NCBI GenBank assembly: GCA_026182355.1
Contig: JAPFBL010000371.1
Location: forward strand, 83,501-147,500
Direction: 5' to 3'
From: Hermatobates lingyangjiaoensis
Taxonomy: Eukaryota; Arthropoda; Insecta; Hemiptera; Hermatobatidae
Length of the DNA stretch: 64,000 nucleotides
Shown: in pieces, positions 55,714 through 64,000 of the stretch
Layout: each line of letters begins with the position of its first letter
Position numbering within the stretch: the stretch's first letter is position 1
Notes under the pieces: generated by a model
The model's input: the letters and a program-made list of their open reading frames with translations, nothing else
The model's database searches: none
What the model was told of the DNA's origin: nothing
Translations under genes and position numbers: made by a program

Positions 55714-55933
55714 AGCTCCAGGTTTGTCACAATTTGACATTAGGTAAAACCCTCAAATTTTACCTCATTCAAGTTTATTAAAGCAATATATCATTTAAGA
55801 GTATTTGATAAAGTTCTGTACAATCCTGCAGGCTGAGAAATGCCAGATTCCCGATATTCTAAGGTGCAACTTGTACAAAGTTCAACAACTTCTAAATGTA
55901 ATGAAGTGAATTTTATTGGACAGTGTAAAGTAG

Positions 55934-56748
55934 TTTTTTTTTTTTTTTTTTATTATTGTTAGAGAACAGCATGCTCCACCCGAAGGCACCACACGCATCA
56001 AAATCTTCAATGCTACACAACAATCTCCATCATGCTATGCAAATACAGCTTAAATATATAATGACTAACAACAACAAAATAACCACAATGACAACAGAGC
56101 AATTGCCATCAGAGCACACAGATAATACAGGCTATCATAATCAACTCAGTAAATTAAAATATTTGTTAACCACTTCCCCAAAGGCACCGACTAGGCCCTC
56201 CTCCAACAAAGCTGCAAGCTGCGGGGGCCACGCACCTCCGGCAGTCACCACTTTTCTCTCCATCCTACTCCTCTCTGAGTTTAACTCAACGCAGTCGAAC
56301 AGGAGGTGTTGCACCGTTTGAGGTGACCTACCGTCACAGCTGCACCCTGGAGAGTTGACAAGTTTCAGGCGGTGGAGATAGTGGCCAAATCTCCCATGCC
56401 CTGTTAGAAACTGGGTCAGTCTCCAGTCCACTTTGAGGTTCTTTTTCTTTCTCTGAATGACAGATGGTAGAAATCTTTTTGTAAGTTGAGCATTGGTCGC
56501 CTCTTCCCACAACTTCTGCCAGCACTCCATGCTACGTTCATGGGCCCACTGCTTGAGGGCAGTGTTTGGCATGTGAGAGTAGATTGGCTCTGTATTATCT
56601 GTTGGGCCGCCCTTTTTGCCAGCTGGTCAGCCAACTCGTTCCCTTCTATACCAAGGGTTAAAATACCTTCTATACCTGGAATTAAAATGGAAGACAAATG
56701 AATCATGTGTCTCACTTACAGCAGCAAGTGTTCTCCTTTTACACAACT
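55934..56748 (-). mobile_element. 5'-truncated LINE with poly(A) tail and inverted 5' junction
   Basis: Flanked by a perfect 12-bp duplication, agtgtaaagtag, at 55922-55933 and 56749-56760. The plus-strand T-run at 55934-55952 is the poly(A) tail of a minus-strand element. The body encodes the end of RNase H and the C-terminal region of an I/R1/LOA-group LINE. The 5'-most part (56684-56737) is not LINE sequence: it is an inverted copy of 55660-55713 outside the insertion. Confidence 0.85.
56141..56683 (-). pseudogene. LINE ORF2 C-terminal remnant (RNase H end and zinc knuckle)
   Basis: Minus strand from about 56683: ILTLGIEGNELADQLAKRAA, the last RNase H motif (GNELAD..A). After a frameshift near 56575 comes ALKQWAHERSMECWQKLWEE and QFLTGHGRFGHYLHRLKL, then CSCDGRSPQTVQHLLFDCVE, a CCHC knuckle. 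The frame ends at 56141. It belongs to the RNase H-bearing LINE groups and differs clearly from the LOA-like element at 10 kb. Confidence 0.8.
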
Positions 56749-56760
56749 AGTGTAAAGTAG

Positions 56761-57640
56761 TTGGAATTATTTTGAATGTCATGATTTTATAGTCATAATG
56801 AGTCTTAAAATATTAAACCATTAATGACTTTTTTCCAAATAGTACTCATTTACAAATTTATAATACATAATTAAATTTATAATAATAAATTCATAATACT
56901 CATAATACAAATTTATTACAAAGATAAAATGGTAGAATAACTAGGCAGCGTTAGCAGTAAGGAAAACAAAAATTATTGAATTCATAAAATATAACATATT
57001 TCACTTTTCAGCAGAAACAATTTTGACTTTGAACAACAAATTTTATCCGGTATAACGAACTATTTCCATGTAAAAATCTATTATTATATATCAAAGGTTA
57101 TGACCAGTTATAGATATTTTAGACTTCTAGAGAAATCAAAATTGTTTACAAAATAACTTCCTTTTTGTTGGTATTAAAAAATCTTATATTTTTCCATTTA
57201 TAAAAAAAATATATGTTTGCAATAATCATAATTGATTATAAAGTAAAATTCAATTAAGGAAATTTACAAAACTGTAAGGATAAGTTAGCCTAAAGTAAAT
57301 TTAGTAAAGATCTTTTCAAATTACAACTAGTATATTGAAAGTTGAACTTGCCAAACAAGTGCCACTTAAGGAAAAAAAATTAAAAAAAAATAGACCTGAT
57401 TTTTTGTAATAATTTATTACAAATTTTGTAAGTTTTTTTTTAATATAAGTTTGTTGTTGACAATAACATTTTCCTGATTTACTATTTTTATTAGGGCAGT
57501 GATTATATTTCAATTAATTAGAAATATTTCATGTTCGCTTAAAATTTTTGTAACCATTTCAAATGGGAATTTTTTCTACTCATTAGCAAATATATATGTT
57601 TATGTGAAGTTATAAATATTTATGCGTTATTTAATTAATG
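56761..57640. other. AT-rich DNA, nothing recognised
   Basis: No coding or structural signal seen. Confidence 0.4.
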
Positions 57641-57644
57641 TATC

Positions 57645-57760
57645 AATGTAGGGTAAAAATCTAATGAAATGGTCTCCACATATAAAAATTTAATGATATA
57701 AACAACGCATTTCGAACTCGTAGTGTTCTTCTTCAGGCATTAACTAAAAAATATAATGAC
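57645..57760 (-). mobile_element. PLE terminus with well-preserved hammerhead-like motif (family L)
   Basis: Minus strand, 57736-57701: CUGAAGA, GAAC..GUUC stem, GAAA, UGCGUU, GUU. All conserved core positions are present. UAAUG/CAUUA flanks (57691-57695; 57738-57742) could pair as part of stem I, with mismatches next to the core. Other family members at 29119 and 53095. Confidence 0.5.
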
Positions 57761-57764
57761 ACCA

Positions 57765-58695
57765 GAGAGTTATCTATAGTACAAAGTAAATAAGTACAAA
57801 AATTAATATAAAATGAAATAAGGCAGAAAGTACGAACCTAAGGATGAGTGCCTCTGATTATACTACATTAGAAAAATGTATCAATATTTTTTTTACTAGT
57901 TGTTATTTTTACTAGTTAGAGCCGGTGAAGTCAGCATCTAGATTTTTTTGCATTAAAGAGATCTTTGTAGTTGGTTAGAAAATTAAAATTGTGCTGTTTG
58001 AAAAAGTAGGTCTTTTCATTGAAAATGGGCTCTGTGTCATATATGGCTGCATTGTCTACCGAAGAGACAGTTTTTGATCAGATAAGAGGCTATTTGCAAG
58101 CGATGCTCTGCGAGATCCATTATAAGACAAGCAAATCAGGAAAAGGACTTAACTGTGGATTTTTATTGTGATTGATGGGAAACGGGCGGAGGGTTTCCGG
58201 TTATTGATGCGCAAATGGCGAGTCTTACCCCCTATCTCTCTTGCTGATATCTCAATGTTAATGCTTTGCCATTAGCATCTCAACAGATTTCCCTCTCGCA
58301 TTATCGAATTTACGAACTGACTTCAAGCAAAACCCTTGCCTAAATATTAATTAGTCGTCTCTTCTTCGATAGATCAATATCTGCAAACATTTCGCTCGGC
58401 TAACTCTCGGTAATATTGAAACTCCGAGCCTTCTCCTGCAGGCCAGCTGCTAGTTACTTCTAACGGTTGTCCACTTTCCTGTACCACAGTTTGAACTTTG
58501 TAACTAGATTAAATACTTCTTTAGCTAGATGATAATAATAATAAGATGTTTTGACAAAGTTTGTTTTGTTTCTTTTCCAACGCCCACACTTATAAGGGGC
58601 TTCATCTTTTAGAGATATCCTAGGGACAGACATTGTAGCATTTATTATTTGAAACCCATTTTTGTAATGGGCGAATCACATTAACTGTTGATTCT
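57765..58695. other. No recognised gene
   Basis: 58080-58480 is somewhat less AT-rich but has no coding pattern or repeat I recognise. Confidence 0.35.
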
Positions 58696-58699
58696 ACAT

Positions 58700-58768
58700 T
58701 GGGAATTAGAGATTGTAAGTGTGTTCTTTTGATTTCTCTATGTTTCTTTGTCTATATTGAACTATATA

Positions 58769-58806
<38 letters not shown>

Positions 58807-58831
58807 TATATATAATATATAATATATATAA
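58700..58831 (+). mobile_element. PLE terminus fragment (family A) and (TA)n
   Basis: AATTAGAGATTGTAAGTGTG, TTTGATTTCTCTATGTTTC, then TA repeats at 58766-58831. The outer end of family A only; the hammerhead-like core is missing. Confidence 0.55.
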
Positions 58832-61440
58832 ACGCTGACGGAGTGTCAGGAGATTGGAATTAATTATTTAGTTCAGTTCATAGAAAAGGTAATGTAGAAT
58901 TTTACGAAGAATTTTTGGTTTGCTTGATATGTATCCTCTGAGAATTGGTTGTCTCTGTTGTACATCTCACTGTCTTATGTTCAAATTGACATAACCACGG
59001 TTCTGTAAAATAATATTTTTTTGCCAGTTTTTAATACTGATAGTCGATGTGTTAAGTAAAACTTTATAGCCTGTTTTGTTTAGTTGTTTTTATTTGTATT
59101 ATATAGGAAACCCGAGCAAGTTGTCTATTAAAGATATATCATAATTATTTTTTTTTATCATTTGCTGATACACATTCATAATCATCAAACATATTCAGAA
59201 AAACATTATAAATAAAGTTATATTGTGAATATTATTACTTAAGATAATAAAGCGGAATCTTTCCAATCGATTTCTAAATAGTCTACTTTTTATGTCATTA
59301 TTGAAATTTAGCTTAATCTTAAATTAAAACTATTCGGCAAAAATACCAATGCTTTGTTCTTTCATCACTTTGTGGTATTTTTTTACTTTGATGATTGTTC
59401 ATTCTGAAAATGGTATGATGATACCAAATACAATGCAAACAGACGTGTCTACTACTGCTAATGATTTGAAGGAAAGTCTTCTAGCATTTAACAGTTTGAC
59501 AATATCAGTAAGGTTATTTTAACCATAAAATAAGAATAATTAGATTTTTTTTAGTATTCTATTTTTGTTTTTCATTATTAGTAATATTTCAGCATGTGAC
59601 ATTTGATGAAAATTATTAGAAGAAGTATATAGTTGGCATGTTTTCTGGAGTTGTGATATGTGATACAATTATTCTATTTTGACCAAATAGTTTTTTATCT
59701 ATAATCACTATTCACGCACATTGTCAAGAACATTTTTAATGTGTTCATTGTTTTTACATCTTTAATTTTTACAAATAAAGGATTAGATTGATGTAAAAAA
59801 CGGAAGTTATTTCCCTTTGACATTTTAATGAAATTGATATATACATTGTAAAAATATTAGTATTAAATTTATCGTTTTTTTTTTTAATTTCAAGTCAATG
59901 TTATTTTAACTCTTGTAAACATTATTGAACAGTTTATATCAATATGAATGCATTATCTCTTGTGAGAGTTACTGATCTCGGTGGAGTTTATTAGCGGCAT
60001 CAAAGTAGATAAGAACCCACTGGGAATAATAATGTACTCGTCACTTGCACCGTCCTTATCTTCCCTGATTACTGTCATAAGCTGCACTGAAACATTATCT
60101 GTTTAAAGCAGTGTACTGACTTGTTCTTGCAAAATAAAAAGCATGTACATGCATATTCAAATGTAGATCTTTTTCATTTCATCAAACTATACTGCAGACT
60201 ATCTTGGCTTTAAGACAAAATCAATTTATTCTATTTTTCCTGGCCAACAAAGCTTAAAAGCATCTCTGAAAAAGTTCTGTTTTGTAGATATAAGGCACAA
60301 ATTAATTAAAATTTTTTTAATAAAATTTTTATTAAAAAAATATAAGGATAGATGTGAGATTTGTTGTATGATTTGGTATGTCTTAGTACTTAGAATATCA
60401 GTTTTAAATTACGATTTATATATTTTCTAATATTTTTTTGTAGTTCTGGACTACTTTAAAATTACTTGTTTCAAGAAATTTTCAATAGTGGGTATAGCTA
60501 AGCCATCAATGCGTTTTCTGTTCTAAAGAAAACATTATTCAAGGCTTTGGGACACGAAGGTTGGTGGACAACATTGGGTTCATCATTATCCGTTAACCAG
60601 GAGGTTCTAAAAATGTTTTATTGGATATAGTTTGGTTTTGATGTTTATTTATTTGTTGAAATTATTTACGACAGTTAAACCTCACGAAATGTGTCATTCT
60701 GGGATTTATTTTATAAAATGAAGTGTTAAGCATGCTGAAGTTCATAGTCAAATTGCCGAGATTTAGAAACTAAAATAAGACATAAGAATAATAATATTAA
60801 ATAACATAAGCAAGGAAATTAATTAAAAGCGTAAAAGTGAGTTTAATAAAAAAAACATGGAAAAATTTTCTGTTGGCAAGAACGATTAACACTGCTTTAC
60901 TTTACTAACGATCACGCATTGCATTTATATTATTCGTCGCTATGTTTACACAGTAAGACTGACAATATTACTATTCTCTCTTCTGAAGCGACCATGATGG
61001 AGTTTGAAGGACGTAGGCAGATCATGTCAGCATATCGCCTGCACGGTATCTGCCATGATTGCAGGGTAGTTAAGTTGTAGCACAAGAAAAGTTCTAATAA
61101 GACCATACCAGCTGCTCTTGGTGCTTAAAATAGGCTCATTTGCGTGCAGTTGGGCCAATCTTTTATCGTAAACTGCTTCGATGTGAAAGTTGTCTATCCA
61201 AGGTTTAGTCACTGTATCAATGAACAATTCATGGATAATAAAATTAAGGTAAATCATAGAATCATGGCATCAGGTTCATATATGGTGGACTTGCCTTTTA
61301 CAAGTACATATATGTGCGCTGTTCTTCTTGTACGTTTATTGCTATACTATACAGTTACACTTTATATTTATGTTGGCGTATATTTTACAAAAATATTTTC
61401 CACCATCGTTCTTCCGGAGCGCTGTGTTTTCCCTCTTGCT
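58832..61440. other. AT-rich DNA, no recognised gene
   Basis: 2.6 kb with no domain-bearing frame and no obvious repeat. Open frames near 61027-61455 are short, overlap on both strands and have no recognised domain. Confidence 0.4.
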
Positions 61441-61444
61441 TTTT

Positions 61445-61790
61445 TTCTTAGCTGAGGTTATTGCCTCCGTTAGGTCTGAGTCAAGTTTGAACAAACCATT
61501 ACTAATATTTATAGTATTTCATCTATTAAATTTAATCCGAGAGGATTCTATAATATTTCTTAACAACACCAATTTTTCAAAGGTAATAAATTTAGCTCTG
61601 GTCCAATCAATATGATGATGTTCATTATTTATACGTGAGAATAAGGCGCTACTTTTTTCCTGCCTACTTACGTTGTTTTGATGTTGTTTTACAGATGTCT
61701 TTAAATATTTACCAGTTTGACCAATAAATCGTATGGCAATTCTTGCACGAGATTTTATAAATACCACCTAACTCCAGTTCCTTGGAAGAG
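61445..61790 (-). pseudogene. PLE GIY-YIG endonuclease remnant
   Basis: Minus strand: IYKISCKNCHTIY, then in another frame IGQTGKYLKTSVKQHQNNVS, RINNEHHHIDWTRAKFITFE, RNIIESSRIKFNR. The CX2C pair followed by YIGQTGK is the PLE-type GIY-YIG signature. A 1-nt loss at the junction (about 61725) breaks the frame. No upstream RT is recognisable. Confidence 0.7.
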
Positions 61791-61884
61791 TGGTTTTAAC
61801 ATTAATTTGTTGTTTCATGTGTTCATTGTAAAGTCTTGTTTATATATAACTCACTGAGTCGTTATCAGCCTTTGGAGCGATTCA

Positions 61885-61965
61885 CATCTATTCCTGACGA
61901 CGAGAAAATCGAAATATAGTAGTGAGTTCAGTGATTTTTTTTTCTGTGTGTTCTTTTGAAAATTC
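61885..61965 (+). mobile_element. PLE terminus fragment
   Basis: UUCCUGACGACGAGAAAAUCGAAAUAUAGUAGUGAGUUC has a CUGACGA-CGA/UCG-AAAU core. It lies close to the endonuclease remnant but on the opposite strand. Confidence 0.5.
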
Positions 61966-62002
61966 TAGTTTATTCAGTTCGAAGAATCGTTTCATCTAAT
62001 TG

Positions 62003-62024
62003 GTTATATATATATATATTATAT

Positions 62025-62069
<45 letters not shown>
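62003..62069. repeat. (TA)n tract
   Basis: TA repeats with a few ATTA interruptions, ending exactly where the tandem array begins. Confidence 0.9.
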
Positions 62070-62628
62070 GTTTTCTATGGGTTGTCCGGGAAAGGAATAT
62101 GATTCGATGCGATGTTGACCAATGGGAGTAGAGTTACAGGTCCAAGCGTAAGGTCCCAGTTGCCCGCTGCTCAGCAAAAAGCCTTTGCGTTCTGCCAATA
62201 GGTATAGAGGTTGCACAGTCCCTCTGTGTTAAATGATGTTTGGCAGAAAACATTAGCCTCACTTTACAGTGAACTCCTGTTCCCTTTCTATTTTGATTTT
62301 TGTGGTGGTTGGTGTTGTTGTTGTTTACTATTTTCTGTTACGGATATTGCTGGATATTTAAATGATACTCTCGGTTGTTTACTGCGAAAAGCCGCCTTCA
62401 TCTTCATGCCAACAGGGGTAGAGGTTGCACAGTCCCTCTTGATTATTAAGAGATGTTGACACTGGAATCCAACTTCTTCTCGTAGAAACATCTTCAAGTT
62501 GTAGGTTTTGTATATTGTTCTCTTCGTTTCTTATGTTCATGTTTTTTCTTCAGTGAATGTTATTGCTGCTATTGATGGGTGGCTGGTAGGTGATGAAAAG
62601 TTCTGCACTGTTGACCTGGTGGTGGTAT

Positions 62629-62669
62629 TTGCGACATGTTTCAACCATTCTCTGGTTATCTTCAGGCAA
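62629..62669 (-). ncRNA. Hammerhead ribozyme-like motif, unit 1
   Basis: Minus strand: stem I UUGC/GCAA directly flanking the core; CUGAAGA; one extra U; stem II AACC/GGUU with a 7-nt loop; GAAA; a minimal stem III (A-U, C-G around AU); cleavage triplet GUC. All invariant core bases of a type I hammerhead are present. Very short stem III implies that activity might need dimerisation, which the tandem layout would allow. Confidence 0.6.
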
Positions 62670-63264
62670 GGAAATGGCCCAGACGTTGGTCCTTATATAC
62701 AGTTTTCTATGGGTTGTCCGGGGAAAGGAGTATGATTCGATGCGATGTTGACCAATGGGAGTAGAGTTACAGGTCCAAGCGTAAGGTCCCAGTTGCCCGC
62801 TGCTCAGCAAAAAGCCTTTGCGTTCTGCCAATAGGTATAGAGGTTGCACAGTCCCTCTGTGTTAAATGATGTTTGGCAGAAAACATTAGCCTCACTTTAC
62901 AGTGAACTCCTGTTCCCTTTCTATTTTGATTTTTGTGGTGGTTGGGTGTTGTTGTTGTTTACTATTTTCTGTTACGGATATTGCTGGATATTTAAATGAT
63001 ACTCTCGGTTGTTTACTGCGAAAAGCCGCCTTCATCTTCATGCCAACAGGGGTAGAGGTTGCACAGTCCCTCTTGATTATTAAGAGATGTTGACACTGGA
63101 ATCCAACTTCTTCTCGTAGAAACATCTTCAAGTTGTAGGTTTTGTATATTGTTCTCTTCGGTTTCTTATGTTCATGTTTTTTCTTCAGTTGAATGTTATT
63201 GCTGCTATTGATGGGTGGCTGGTAGGTGATGAAAAGTTCTGCACTGTTGACCTGGTGGTGGTAT

Positions 63265-63305
63265 TTGCGACATGTTTCAACCATTCTCTGGTTATCTTCA
63301 GGCAA
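63265..63305 (-). ncRNA. Hammerhead ribozyme-like motif, unit 2
   Basis: Identical to the motif at 62629-62669, 636 bp away. Cleavage at both sites of a minus-strand transcript would release a unit-length RNA of about 636 nt. Confidence 0.6.
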
Positions 63306-63475
63306 GGAAATGGCCCAGACGTTGGTCCTTATATACAGTTTTCTATGGGTTGTCCGGGGAAAGGAATATGATTCGATGCGATGTTGACCAATGGGAGTAG
63401 AGTTACAGGTCCAAGCGTAAGGTCCCAGTTGCCCGCTGCTCAGCAAAAAGCCTTTGCGTTCTGCCAATAGGCTTT

Positions 63476-63693
63476 CAAAAATAGAAAGGGAACAGGAGTT
63501 CACTGTAAAGTGAGGCTAATGTTTTCTGCCAAACATCATTTAACACAGAGGGACTGTGCAACCTCTATACCTATTGGCAGAACGCAAAGGCTTTTTGCTG
63601 AGCAGCGGGCAACTGGGACCTTACGCTTGGACCTGTAACTCTACTCCCATTGGTCAACATCGCATCGAATCATATTCCTTTCCCCGGACAACC
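63476..63693 (+). mobile_element. Inverted partial unit of the same array
   Basis: The reverse complement of about 62083-62300 of unit 1 (TCGCATCGAATCATATTCC). It joins unit 3 head-on near 63472 and ends abruptly at a tetranucleotide repeat. It does not reach the hammerhead region. Confidence 0.85.
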
Positions 63694-63733
63694 GAATGAA
63701 TGAATGAATGAATGAATGAATGAATGAATGAAT
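63694..63733. repeat. (GAAT)n microsatellite
   Basis: About ten GAAT/TGAA units at the junction between the inverted unit and the next block. Confidence 0.95.
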
Positions 63734-63908
63734 TTTCTTTATTGAGGGATTGCTCCCAAGGTACATAATTCAGGGGTAGCCGTACGGGGGACACTAAGTG
63801 TCCCCCACCGAGCTTTTCCCCCTATAGAACAATGTGTTTTATATTCTAATAACTTAATCCTAAGTCTTACTGCTAACAAAATTATAATATAATAAATAGT
63901 AAAATAGT

Positions 63909-63939
<31 letters not shown>

Positions 63940-64000
63940 TAATAATTAATAGTATAATAGTATGCTAAATTTTATAGTTTACTTATCTCTAATATTACAT
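63734..64000. other. Possible LINE 3' end (minus) and (AAT)n
   Basis: 63734-63830 is GC-richer (TGAGGGATTGCTCCC, GGGGGACACTAAGTGTCCCC) and follows the GAAT run, as would a minus-strand non-LTR 3' end with a GAAT-type tail. No coding part is visible before the window ends. (AAT)n at 63911-63945. Confidence 0.35.

Larger units (their letters stand above)
62069..63471 (-). mobile_element. Tandem array of ~636-bp units with hammerhead motifs (retrozyme-like or PLE terminal repeats)
   Basis: Units start at 62069, 62701 and 63337 (AGTTTTCTATGGGTTGTCCG); the third stops after about 135 bp. Full units differ by a handful of 1-nt indels and substitutions. Each contains one hammerhead-like motif on the minus strand and two internal copies of TAGAGGTTGCACAGTCCCTCT (about 62205 and 62419 in unit 1). 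No PLE or other protein domain is present. A 203-codon minus-strand frame (62892-63503) crosses the ribozyme and unit boundaries but is broken in unit 1, so it is probably not a gene. Confidence 0.8.

Noticed and set aside
62892..63503. 203-codon minus-strand frame over the tandem array
   Set aside because: It reads through the hammerhead and a unit junction, is broken by single-base differences in unit 1, and has no recognisable domain. More likely chance openness of a repeat.

Overview
This is a stretch of animal nuclear DNA. It is very AT-rich and full of long (TA)n tracts, and I find no convincing host protein-coding gene, rRNA or functional tRNA gene. The recognisable content is transposable elements. 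The large non-LTR element has a LOA/I/R1-group layout (ORF1 resembling DUF4780; endonuclease, reverse transcriptase and RNase H), and it and its partner SINEs end in AACCTA-type tails. Both points suggest an arthropod, but the sequence alone does not name a species.

Layout. 1-9.2 kb: several closely spaced inverted repeats made from termini of Penelope-like elements (PLEs), each beside (TA)n, plus a 58-59 bp minisatellite (6937-7331). 10.06-15.82 kb: a small hAT-type non-autonomous transposon split by a nearly full-length LOA-like LINE on the minus strand (10142-15444) with a perfect 16-bp target-site duplication. 16-30 kb: mostly AT-rich DNA without genes, with more PLE inverted pairs (16.4, 21.5, 21.8, 24.5 kb), a minus-strand SINE, a Jockey-like 3' UTR and a short poly(A)-tailed retro-insertion (28188-28584). 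30.6-31.5 kb: a piggyBac-type element with TTAA ends and five copies of a roughly 20-bp palindrome at one end. 32.8-33.5 kb: a broken Jockey-like LINE. 34.2, 42.7 and 47.5 kb: three tRNA-derived SINEs whose 3' end matches that of the LOA-like LINE. 35.4-38.4 kb: PLE pairs. 44.1-46.4 kb: a 2.26-kb near-perfect palindrome of two PLE 3' halves encoding GIY-YIG endonuclease. 49-54 kb: more PLE pairs, including a composite with identical 107-bp inverted ends (50503-51307). 55.9-56.7 kb: a 5'-truncated LINE whose 5' junction carries an inverted copy of nearby flanking DNA. 61.4-63.7 kb: a decayed PLE endonuclease, then a tandem array of about 636-bp units, each with a hammerhead-ribozyme-like motif on the minus strand, ending in an inverted partial unit.

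How the parts relate. The LOA-like LINE probably supplies the machinery that moves the SINEs, because they share about 65 bp at the 3' end. Most PLE fragments carry CUGANGA - stem - GAAA, the core of the hammerhead motifs described in PLE terminal repeats. Most occur as inverted pairs whose outer ends run into (TA)n. The strongest candidates for something new are the hammerhead-bearing tandem array at 62.1-63.7 kb, the -1 slippery heptamer placed exactly at the ORF2 frame break of the LINE, and the recurrent inverted-pair PLE architecture.
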